A stretch of 64,000 nt of DNA from Porphyrobacter sp. SLTP (GTDB lineage Bacteria; Pseudomonadota; Alphaproteobacteria; Sphingomonadales; Sphingomonadaceae): the NCBI RefSeq assembly GCF_009905735.1, contig NZ_JAAALE010000001.1, forward strand, positions 248,001 to 312,000. Direction: 5' to 3'. The notes below the pieces were generated by a model. The model searched no databases. It was not told the origin of the DNA and saw only the letters and a program-made list of their open reading frames with translations. The position numbers and the translations under genes were made by a program. Below, in pieces: positions 17,554 through 25,375 of this stretch (within the stretch, counting starts at the first letter, position 1; every line of letters starts with the position of its first letter).

Positions 17554-20500
17554 TGCTGAAGCTTGGCCAATCCCTCACCCGACACATCGCGCTGCTGGCT
17601 GCGGCGCTGGTGCTCGCCGTCTCGCTGTTCGCAGGCACAGGCATCGCGGCGGACAAGGAGAAGCCGGTCAAGCGTGACTACACCGCCGTCTTCGCGCCGC
17701 CCGCACCGCAGCGGCAGTCGGTGGCGGAGATGGAGGCCAAGTCCGAAGGTTGCAACACCTGCCACGTCAAGACCGATGCGCCGACGATGCACGTCTCGCC
17801 CGCCGTTCGGCTCGGCTGCACCGATTGTCATGGCGGCAACCCCAAGGTGCGCGGCAATTCGGAGCTGCCCCACGACCACCCCGATTACGTCGCCGCCCGC
17901 GACACCGCCCACGTGCTGCCGACATATCCCGACAGCTGGCACTTCCCGTCCTCGGCCAACCCCAAGCGGTCCTATGCGCTGCTCAACAAGGAAGCGCCGG
18001 AGTTCGTGAAGTTCGTGAACCCGTCCGACTACCGCGTCGCGCGTGAGGCTTGCGGCTCGTGCCACATTCAGGCGATTGAGGCGGCGGAGCGATCCATCAT
18101 GGCGTCAGGCGCGATGCTGTGGGGCGGGGCGAGCTACAATAACGGGATTCTGCCGTTTAAGAACTACCTGCTGGGCGAAGCCTATACCCGCGACGGATTG
18201 CCCGCGAAGATCACCTCGCCCGGTGCGGGGCCGGGGGGCGTGCTGTCGGAAGATCAGGTCGCGCGCGGCGTTCTGGCCGAGATGTATCCGCTACCCACCT
18301 GGCAGGTGATCCCGCCGGGCGATGTGTTCCGCGTGTTCGAGCGCGGCGGGCGCACAATCAATTCGCAGTTCCCCGAAATCGGCCTGCCCAATCCGTCCGG
18401 TGCGATCCAGCGTTTGGAGGAACCCGGTCGGCCAGACCTCAAGCAATCCAATCGCGGCCCGGGCACCGGGCTTCGGGTGGCGATCCCGGCGCTCAACATC
18501 CACAAGACCCGCCTCAATGATCCCTTCACGTGGTTCCTCGGGACCAATGACCAGCCGGGCGATTACCGCCATTCGGGCTGTGCGAGCTGCCACGTGGTCT
18601 ATGCCAATGACCGCGAACCGCGCCACTCGCTGATCTACGCACAATATGGGCGTGACGGGCAGACGATCACCGCTGATCCGACCATCGCGGAAAAGATCGA
18701 GCATGCAGCGGCGGGCCATGACGAGAAGACCAGCGGCCACGGCGCGGTGAAGCAACCGGGCCATGACGATCACGATCACGAAGCGGCTCCGGCCAAGCGC
18801 GCGGATGACGGGCTGACGGTTGCCGGGCAGCTGAAGGAAAAGGGCCACCCGCTCCAGCACGTCTTCACGCGCGCGATCCCGACCAGCCAGTGCATGAACT
18901 GCCACATGCACCAGCCCAACATCTTCCTGAACTCGTTCCTCGGCTACACGATGTGGGATTATGAGAGTGACGCGCCCGCGATGTGGCCCGAAAAGCAGAA
19001 ATACCCCACCGCCGAGGAAGTGCGCGCGATCAACGACCGCAATCCCGAAGCCGCCGCCGCGCGCGGCAAGTGGGGCGATCTGGAATTCGTGCGCAACGTC
19101 TATGACCTCAACCCGAAGCTGAAAGACACCCAGTTCGCCGATTATCACGGCCACGGCTGGAACTTCCGCGCGATCTTCAAGCGGGACCGCGAAGGCAATC
19201 TGCTGGATGCTGAGGGCAAGATCGTCGACCCTGACGATCCGGAGAAATGGCGCAAGGAAGGCGAGGGCAAGTTCGTCCCCGCTGGTGTGAACCCCGGCAA
19301 GGCGGTCCACATGATGGACATCCACGCCGAAGTCGGCCTGCAATGCGCTGATTGCCATTTCGAGCAGGACAGCCACGGCAACGGCCTCATCTATGGCGAG
19401 GTCGCCAATGCGATCGAGATCACCTGCAAGGATTGCCACGGCACGCCCGACGCCTATCCCACCCTGCGCACCAGCGGCCCCGCCGCGCCGCCCGAGGGCC
19501 ATGACCTCAGCCTGTTGCGCAACCCCGATGGCAAGCGTCGGTTCGAATGGATGGAAGGCGCAGACGGCAGGCGCAAGCTGATCCAGCGCTCGATCGTCGA
19601 TCCGAAACTCGAATGGGAGATGAGCCTCGTCAAGGACTCGGTCGACCCCGCCACTCCGGTGTTCAACGCCAAAGCGGCGCGGGCGAAGCTTGTGAGCCGT
19701 TACGGGGCCGAGACCGGCAATTTCGAGTTTGGCACCGGCATCGGGATCGACGACCGCGCGCACCGCGATCCCGAAATGGCGTGCTTCACCTGCCACCTTT
19801 CGTGGACGACGAGTTGCGGCGGATGCCACCTTCCGATTGAGGCGAACTGGAAGACCAAGAGCCACCGCTACGAAGGCGGCGAGACCCGTAACTTCGCCAC
19901 CTACAACCCGCAGGTCGCGCGCGACGAGATGTTCCAGCTCGGCAAGCACCAGACCACCAAGGGCAATCAGGTCGCCCCGGTCCGATCATCCTCGGCGCTG
20001 GTGCTGTCGTCGACCAACATCAACCGCGAGCGGATCTATGTGCAGCAGCCGCCGATTTCGGCCATCGGCTTCTCGTCCCAAGCCTTCGCGCCGCACTTCC
20101 CGCATACGGTGCGCAAGACCGAAACCAAGACCTGCACCGATTGCCACCTGTCGGCCAAGGACGACAACAACGCGATCATGGCACAGCTCTTCCTGCTCGG
20201 CACCAATTACGTCAACTTCGTCGGGCTGAACGCCTGGACCGGCCTCGAAGGCGGATTCCAGGCCACCCGCGTCACCGAATATGACGAGCCGCAGGCGGTG
20301 ATCGGCTCTTACCTCCACCGCTATGCCTACCCCGATTGGTGGGGTCTCCACGTCGAACAGAACGGGCGCGAGCTGAAGAACTGGGTGCGCGGCAAGACCT
20401 TCGATGCCAAACTGAGCGGCGAGACCCAGCCGCTGGAAGAATTCGTCAACGTCCACGAAGGCACCAGCGACCGCGTCGGCTGCCTGCAACTGCGCGGCGA

Positions 20501-21674
20501 ATACATGTTCGTCGCCAGCGGCAGGGGCGGGTTCACAGCCTATGACGTGGCCAGCATCGCCAACAAGGGCACTTCGGAACGCATCCTCAAGGGGCCGTTC
20601 TCTGCGCTGGGGCATGACACCAACGTCAAGACCACCAACGCCACCTGCATGGCGCTGCCCACCAACCAGCCGATTGCCCCGACCCGCAGCACCCCCGAAT
20701 TGCGCGTGATCAATCAGGAACAGGCCTTCCTGCCGATCTACAACTATGCGGTCGTCACCGATGCGGTCGAGGGCCTGATCCTCGTCAACGTCAACACGTT
20801 GGCGGACGGCGAATTCCGCAATAACAGGCTGACCCGCAAGGTGTTCACCGATGGTTCGGACGCATGGAACCCTGGCGGGGTGCTGACCGGTGCGCGGCAT
20901 ATCGTGCTGGCGGGCGAGGTTGCCTTCATTACGTCCGACAAGGGGCTGGTGGTAGTCGATCTCGCCAACCCCGATGCACCCAAGATCGCCGCCGTGCGCG
21001 AGCTGCGCGATGCGCGCGCGTCGGCGGTGCAGTTCCGCTACCTTTGGGTCACGGACGCGGACGGGGTGAAGCTGTTCGACATCACCGCGCTGCGCGCGCC
21101 GGTGGCGGTGCCGGAGGGAACCGTGCCGCTCGCCGATGCGCGGCGGATGTATATCGCGCGCACCTATGCCTATGTCGCGGCCAAGGGAGAGGGTCTGGTG
21201 ATCCTCGACGTGAAGAACCCGCGCAGCCCCCGGATTTTCCAGAAGGTGACGCTGGACGGGACTTTGAATGATGCCGAAGATGTGATCGTCGGCACCACCA
21301 ACGCCTCGCTGTTCGCCTACGTGGCGGACGGGCGGAACGGGATGAAGGTGTTGCAACTCACCAGCCCGGACAGCCAGCGCAATTTCTACGGCTTCAGCCC
21401 CGCGCCGGTGCCGGAGCTGATCGCCTGGGCCAAGACACCCAGCCCTGCGATTGCGCTCTCCAAGGGCCTCGATCGTGACCGTGCGGTGGACGAGACCGGC
21501 GGGCAGATGGCGGTGTTCGGTCGCCTGGGCTCGCGGCCCTTCACCCGGCCCGAGATGGAGCGCCTGTTCATGACCCGCTCTGGCGTGCCGTGGAAGGTCA
21601 GCGATGATGTCGACATGAAGCGCTGGGTCGGCGTGGCGCCGGCGGGAGCGCAACGGGCGGCGGCGGGGAAGTAG
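17553..21674 (+). CDS. Decaheme c-type cytochrome with C-terminal LVIVD-type beta-propeller
   Basis: A 1373-residue exported protein; its ATG overlaps the barrel stop by one base (TGATG). A Sec signal ends near residue 33. Ten CX2CH heme motifs are visible: CNTCH, CTDCH, CGSCH, CASCH, CMNCH, CADCH, CKDCH, CFTCH, CGGCH and CTDCH. A His/Asp-rich insert (about residues 385-415, including GHDDHDHE) lies between hemes four and five. From about residue 960 the protein changes to LVIVD-like repeats (VASGRGGFTAYDV, FITSDKGLVVVDL, YVAAKGEGLVILDV), expected to fold as a propeller. Likely periplasmic or surface exposed, and the terminal electron carrier of the operon. The substrate or acceptor is unknown. 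Confidence 0.92.
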   Translation: MLKLGQSLTRHIALLAAALVLAVSLFAGTGIAADKEKPVKRDYTAVFAPPAPQRQSVAEMEAKSEGCNTCHVKTDAPTMHVSPAVRLGCTDCHGGNPKVRGNSELPHDHPDYVAARDTAHVLPTYPDSWHFPSSANPKRSYALLNKEAPEFVKFVNPSDYRVAREACGSCHIQAIEAAERSIMASGAMLWGGASYNNGILPFKNYLLGEAYTRDGLPAKITSPGAGPGGVLSEDQVARGVLAEMYPLPTWQVIPPGDVFRVFERGGRTINSQFPEIGLPNPSGAIQRLEEPGRPDLKQSNRGPGTGLRVAIPALNIHKTRLNDPFTWFLGTNDQPGDYRHSGCASCHVVYANDREPRHSLIYAQYGRDGQTITADPTIAEKIEHAAAGHDEKTSGHGAVKQPGHDDHDHEAAPAKRADDGLTVAGQLKEKGHPLQHVFTRAIPTSQCMNCHMHQPNIFLNSFLGYTMWDYESDAPAMWPEKQKYPTAEEVRAINDRNPEAAAARGKWGDLEFVRNVYDLNPKLKDTQFADYHGHGWNFRAIFKRDREGNLLDAEGKIVDPDDPEKWRKEGEGKFVPAGVNPGKAVHMMDIHAEVGLQCADCHFEQDSHGNGLIYGEVANAIEITCKDCHGTPDAYPTLRTSGPAAPPEGHDLSLLRNPDGKRRFEWMEGADGRRKLIQRSIVDPKLEWEMSLVKDSVDPATPVFNAKAARAKLVSRYGAETGNFEFGTGIGIDDRAHRDPEMACFTCHLSWTTSCGGCHLPIEANWKTKSHRYEGGETRNFATYNPQVARDEMFQLGKHQTTKGNQVAPVRSSSALVLSSTNINRERIYVQQPPISAIGFSSQAFAPHFPHTVRKTETKTCTDCHLSAKDDNNAIMAQLFLLGTNYVNFVGLNAWTGLEGGFQATRVTEYDEPQAVIGSYLHRYAYPDWWGLHVEQNGRELKNWVRGKTFDAKLSGETQPLEEFVNVHEGTSDRVGCLQLRGEYMFVASGRGGFTAYDVASIANKGTSERILKGPFSALGHDTNVKTTNATCMALPTNQPIAPTRSTPELRVINQEQAFLPIYNYAVVTDAVEGLILVNVNTLADGEFRNNRLTRKVFTDGSDAWNPGGVLTGARHIVLAGEVAFITSDKGLVVVDLANPDAPKIAAVRELRDARASAVQFRYLWVTDADGVKLFDITALRAPVAVPEGTVPLADARRMYIARTYAYVAAKGEGLVILDVKNPRSPRIFQKVTLDGTLNDAEDVIVGTTNASLFAYVADGRNGMKVLQLTSPDSQRNFYGFSPAPVPELIAWAKTPSPAIALSKGLDRDRAVDETGGQMAVFGRLGSRPFTRPEMERLFMTRSGVPWKVSDDVDMKRWVGVAPAGAQRAAAGK

Positions 21675-21680
21675 GTTCTC

Positions 21681-21790
21681 AATTCGTCATTGCGAGGAGC
21701 CGAAGGCGACGCGGCAATCCAAGGACTATCCTCGCCTAATGGTTCGCGGGCAGCTCATGGATTGCTTCGCTACGCTCGCAATGACGAATT
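21681..21790. repeat. REP-like imperfect palindrome between convergent operons
   Basis: The left end aattcgtcattgcgag (21681-21696) is mirrored exactly by ctcgcaatgacgaatt (21775-21790), and inner gcaatcca (21714-21721) pairs with tggattgc (21759-21766). The 110-bp unit fits a REP/MITE-type intergenic palindrome of the ATTCGTCATTGCGAG kind seen in many bacterial genomes. It fills most of the 122-bp gap between the convergent decaheme and phosphodiesterase genes and could act as a bidirectional terminator. Confidence 0.8.
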
Positions 21791-21796
21791 AGGGGC

Positions 21797-22684
21797 CTAA
21801 TCCCTTTCCGCAAACATGCCTTCGATCATCGGTTGCAGCCCGGCATGGAACCGCGCCAGCACCTCCCAGTCACCCACCCGCTCGTAATGCGATACCAGCG
21901 CTTCCCCGTCCCAGCGGTGGAGCGCATAGGTCGGTGGCTCGGTGGTGATGAGCTCGCGGTTGTCGGGCACGTCCTTGTTGATCGGGTTCAAATCCATCGC
22001 CACCAGCGGCGCGACCGAAGGTGTGACGCCGAGCGGGATACCCGCAAACTGCGTGGTGATCTGGCGATGCAAGTGCCCGCAATGGATCGCCTGCACTTGC
22101 TGTTGTCCCTCCAGCACCGCGCGCAGCCGCATGATCCACGGCTCGTCCGGCGCGGGGTCCATCCAGTCGATCCCGGCGACCACCGGGGGGTGGTGCATGA
22201 AGATCAGCGTCGGCGCGTCGGGAGCCTCGGCCAGCCGCTCCGCCAGCCAAGCGGCGCGCGCTTCGCAGAAGGCCCCGCCGTGACGGCCGTCCTCCAGCGT
22301 GTCGAGGCAGATGATCCGCAAGCCCAGCGGCGCGTCGATGACATAGTGCAGGAACCCGCCGTCTGCCGGAACGACCTGCGGAAAAGCGCTGAGCAGCCCA
22401 GCGCGGCTATCGTGATTGCCGACCAGCGGGATGATCGGGCAGGGGCAGCCCTTCAGCATCTCCGCCGTCTTGGCGAAGCTCTCGGGATCACCGTGATCGG
22501 TAATGTCGCCGGACAGCACCAGCAGATCGGGCCGGTTGGGGCCCTCAAGCAGCCGCGCCAAAGTCGCGCGGAAGCGGGTGAGGTTCAGCTCTTCGGGCTG
22601 TTCGTCAGGGGCAAAGCCGACGTGAATGTCGGTCATCTGTGCGATCAGCACAGCACGCCCGGCGGAAGGAGCCGCCCCGCTCAT
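21797..22684 (-). CDS. cpdA: CpdA-like 3',5'-cyclic-nucleotide phosphodiesterase (metallophosphoesterase)
   Basis: A 295-residue cytosolic calcineurin-like phosphoesterase with the full class III cyclic-nucleotide phosphodiesterase signature: Asp19-x-His21 (QMTDIHVG), SGDITDHGD, VGNHD, FMHHPPV and CGHLH, which together bind two metals. The length is typical for CpdA/GpdQ-like enzymes. The ATG at 22684 is chosen over an earlier in-frame start because it overlaps the stop of the FHA-cytochrome gene as ATGA, a translational-coupling arrangement. Co-transcription with a protein carrying two cNMP-binding domains, and proximity to an adenylate cyclase, strengthens the cAMP assignment over other phosphodiester substrates. 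It probably resets the cyclic-nucleotide signal. Confidence 0.85.
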   Translation of the reverse strand: MSGAAPSAGRAVLIAQMTDIHVGFAPDEQPEELNLTRFRATLARLLEGPNRPDLLVLSGDITDHGDPESFAKTAEMLKGCPCPIIPLVGNHDSRAGLLSAFPQVVPADGGFLHYVIDAPLGLRIICLDTLEDGRHGGAFCEARAAWLAERLAEAPDAPTLIFMHHPPVVAGIDWMDPAPDEPWIMRLRAVLEGQQQVQAIHCGHLHRQITTQFAGIPLGVTPSVAPLVAMDLNPINKDVPDNRELITTEPPTYALHRWDGEALVSHYERVGDWEVLARFHAGLQPMIEGMFAERD

Positions 22685-24495
22685 GGCTTTTGCCCAGCCG
22701 TGGCCGAAACCGCCGCGACCTTCGTCTTGGGAGGAGCAGGCGGCGGCTTGTAATGCGGGGCGGGGCCTGTGGGTTGCCCCAAGCCCGTCCATTGCCCGGC
22801 AGGCAGGTGATAGGCGTGACACATCGCGCAATCGCTCGGCACGATCTTTTTGGTCTTCACCGCGGTCGCGCCGAGGTGACACTCGCGGCAGCTCTTGAGG
22901 TCAGGGATCAGCAGATCGCTCGCCACCTTGGAGGTGTCCGCCGCGTGGCAATCGGTGCACTTTTCCTTCTTGTGCGCCTCGTGGTTGAAATAGCCGCTGG
23001 TGAGGAAGCGGTCGGGCAGGTTCACCGGCATGAGATCGGCTTGCCCGGTCGGGACGCGGGTCGGCAGGTGGCATTCGGCGCAGACCCCGCCCGCCGACAG
23101 CGCGTTCGACAGCCCGATATAGGCGCGCACCGGGCGACCGAAATCCGCGCGATAGGGCGAGGCGCTGCCGATCTGGCCGGGCCGCTGGCGGGACGGGCCG
23201 ACACGCGGGCGAGGGCCGGACGAAATCCGGGCGAGGTCCTCAGCCAGATCCTTGATGTCGCCGTGGCGCAGCTTGCTGAAGCCGCCCGCCGCGGTGCGTC
23301 CGGAGACCAGACTGTGGCAGCCCTCGCAGGAGTCCTCCATCTTCACCTCCTTGAACGACACTCGGTCGGATGTCAGGGTATGACAATCTTTGCATTCCAA
23401 AGGTTTACCATATTGTGACAGGCTCACCGCCATCCGCGCCGCGCCGCCGCGCGCGTTCAGGTGGATATCGTGCGGGAAGACGAGGCCGGAGCGTTCGACC
23501 GGCTTCGTGCCAGCCGCCGCGTGCACGGGCTTGGCCGCGCCGAAGCTGGCGAAATAGACCGGGCGGAATTGCGGGTGGCCCTTGCCGAAATCATGGGCGT
23601 TGGCGAGCGCTGTGTCGGTGAGGCGCGTGTCGAGCTTCGCGTGGCAGTCCGAACAGAACGCCTCACCACCGGCAGGTTGGCGCTTGGGGCCTTCGTGTTC
23701 CGAATGGCACGCAACGCAGCCCAGCGGGCCTTCCTTGCCGAAGCCTTCCGCGATCTTCCATTGTAGCGCGTCGCCCGGTGTCAGCGCGGGGCTGCCTTTG
23801 GCAAGGCGCGGCATCGGCGCATGATCGCCGGTGTCCTTGTGGCAGGAGATGCAGGTTTCATCCTGCACGCTTTTGAAGGCGTCGACGTGGCAGCTTTCGC
23901 AAGTGTCTTCGAGACTGTGGTGCTTGAGCGACAATTCCCCGCTGGTCCATGCGCTGTCCATCAGCACGGTGCCTGGGGTCTTGCCGGTCGGATCGGGCTT
24001 GGCAGGCGCGCGCAGCAGGTGGCTGGCGACTGGCACCAGCAGCAGCAATAGCAGGATCGCGCCCGCAAAGGCCCAACTCATCGCGCGCTTGGACGGCAGC
24101 ACGCTGGCAAGCGCAAAGCCGCGCAGGGCGTCGCCCTTACCTTCATCGGCCACAACCTGACGGATGGTGATAATCGTCCGCCCATCCGCCTCTCGCGCCA
24201 CCGCCAATCGCGCTGCGCCGAGCGCGATTTCGCCCCCGGTGCGCGGGTCGATGGTGCCTTCCGTGACCACCCGGCCGTCGAGCGCGAAGCCCAGCGTGCC
24301 GAGCGCTGCGACTGACAGTGTCCCATCGCCTTGCAGGTCGATCCGCACATGGTTCTGCTCGACGGCAAGATCGGGCAGGTGGATGTCGTTCTCGGCGGCG
24401 CGGCCGATGGTGAGGCTGTTCTGCTCGACCACCCGGTCACGAATGATCTCGCGCCCCGCTGCGGTGAAATCGATGGTGCGGATCAGGAACGCCAC
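22681..24495 (-). CDS. FHA-TM-decaheme cytochrome c fusion
   Basis: A 604-residue protein starting at GTG (24495) behind GAGGGAG. Residues about 5-110 form an FHA domain, with Gly31-Arg32 in LTIGRAAENDIHL and His49 in VEQNHVRI; the usual Ser before the His is Asn. One transmembrane helix (about 140-162) follows, then a region with ten CX2CH motifs (CESCH, CISCH, CVACH, CSDCH, CKDCH, CEGCH, CAECH, CTDCH, CRECH, CAMCH; residues 199 to about 585). Topology should place FHA in the cytosol and the hemes in the periplasm. FHA domains bind phosphothreonine peptides, so the cytochrome may dock to, or be controlled by, a phosphorylated partner. The gene is 13 bases after the cytochrome b gene and overlaps the phosphodiesterase gene by 4. 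Confidence 0.92.
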   Translation of the reverse strand: MAFLIRTIDFTAAGREIIRDRVVEQNSLTIGRAAENDIHLPDLAVEQNHVRIDLQGDGTLSVAALGTLGFALDGRVVTEGTIDPRTGGEIALGAARLAVAREADGRTIITIRQVVADEGKGDALRGFALASVLPSKRAMSWAFAGAILLLLLLVPVASHLLRAPAKPDPTGKTPGTVLMDSAWTSGELSLKHHSLEDTCESCHVDAFKSVQDETCISCHKDTGDHAPMPRLAKGSPALTPGDALQWKIAEGFGKEGPLGCVACHSEHEGPKRQPAGGEAFCSDCHAKLDTRLTDTALANAHDFGKGHPQFRPVYFASFGAAKPVHAAAGTKPVERSGLVFPHDIHLNARGGAARMAVSLSQYGKPLECKDCHTLTSDRVSFKEVKMEDSCEGCHSLVSGRTAAGGFSKLRHGDIKDLAEDLARISSGPRPRVGPSRQRPGQIGSASPYRADFGRPVRAYIGLSNALSAGGVCAECHLPTRVPTGQADLMPVNLPDRFLTSGYFNHEAHKKEKCTDCHAADTSKVASDLLIPDLKSCRECHLGATAVKTKKIVPSDCAMCHAYHLPAGQWTGLGQPTGPAPHYKPPPAPPKTKVAAVSATAGQKP

Positions 24496-24508
24496 GCCGT
24501 CCGCTCCC

Positions 24509-25375
24509 TCACCAATAGTAGAACACAGAGATCACATGCGCGGTCAGCGCGGCGATCAGGGCGATGGTAAGGGGCACGTGGATGAACAGCCAGATTTCCA
24601 ACATCGCCCGTATACGCAAGGCCCCGCGGATCTGGGCGAGTTGATCACGCCGCCGCTCCAGCAGCGCGGTGACGCGGGTCTCGGCCTCGGAGGCGTGGCC
24701 CATGCCCTGCAAGGCGCGCGCGGTGGCACACCCCGGATAGCTCCCCGTCAGTCGCGCAATCGGCCCGCCGTAGAACACATCCTGCGCCAAGGCCGCGATC
24801 ACTAGGTCGGCCTCGGTCCGGCCCAACGGCTGCGCGGCGCTTTCGAGCTGGCGGTCAATCGCGGTCAGCGCGTCGAGCATTTGCGCGCGGGTCATCTCCT
24901 TGCGGTTGGCGCTGAGGCTGGCGGGCAGGGTCGCATAGACCACCACCCCGTAAATACCTGTCGCGATCACCAGCAGCATCAGGACATAGGCGAGCGTGTG
25001 GACGTTCCAGCCGATCTGGAAGCCGGTGTGCAGCGTTCCCACCACCACCAGCGACAGGCCGAGATAGACGTGTGCGGAAGTCCACGCCTTGAGGCTCCAG
25101 GCGCCCGGGTTGATCCGCCGCTTCCTCACCCCCAGCAGCGAAAGCCACAGGATCAGCCCCACCCCGATGGTGCCGAGCGTATAGCCGTACCACGTCCCGC
25201 CATTGGGACGCGGCTCCTGATCGATCAGGACATAGCCCGCGATGCTCGCCGCGCTGAGCGCCAGCGCGATCCACAGCCAGCGGTAGCCGCGATGCTTGAG
25301 AAAACTGACATGATCGGAATCGCGCCGCTTCTCGTCCTGCGTGAACCTGCCCGTGCCGCCTGCCTTGGTCGCCAT
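24509..25375 (-). CDS. Membrane cytochrome b-like protein of the electron-transfer operon
   Basis: A 288-residue integral membrane protein. Its ATG at 25375 overlaps the stop of the oxidoreductase gene by one base (TAATG). About five transmembrane helices are visible (near residues 27-46, 57-80, 95-120, 128-155 and 255-285). Histidines lie within or at the ends of helices (TSAHVYLG, GTLHTGFQ, NVHTLAY, FIHVPLT, LTAHVIS), the pattern expected for two bis-His b hemes. Between helices 4 and 5 is a cytosolic helical region of about 90 residues. No specific family is recognised. In context it should pass electrons between the cytosolic flavin/Fe-S protein, or quinol, and the periplasmic decaheme domain encoded next. 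Confidence 0.78.
   Translation of the reverse strand: MATKAGGTGRFTQDEKRRDSDHVSFLKHRGYRWLWIALALSAASIAGYVLIDQEPRPNGGTWYGYTLGTIGVGLILWLSLLGVRKRRINPGAWSLKAWTSAHVYLGLSLVVVGTLHTGFQIGWNVHTLAYVLMLLVIATGIYGVVVYATLPASLSANRKEMTRAQMLDALTAIDRQLESAAQPLGRTEADLVIAALAQDVFYGGPIARLTGSYPGCATARALQGMGHASEAETRVTALLERRRDQLAQIRGALRIRAMLEIWLFIHVPLTIALIAALTAHVISVFYYW

Noticed and set aside
18291..21653. Long antisense frames opposite the decaheme cytochrome gene
   Set aside because: The + strand shows ten heme motifs and LVIVD repeats in one frame; the - strand frames have no recognisable domain.
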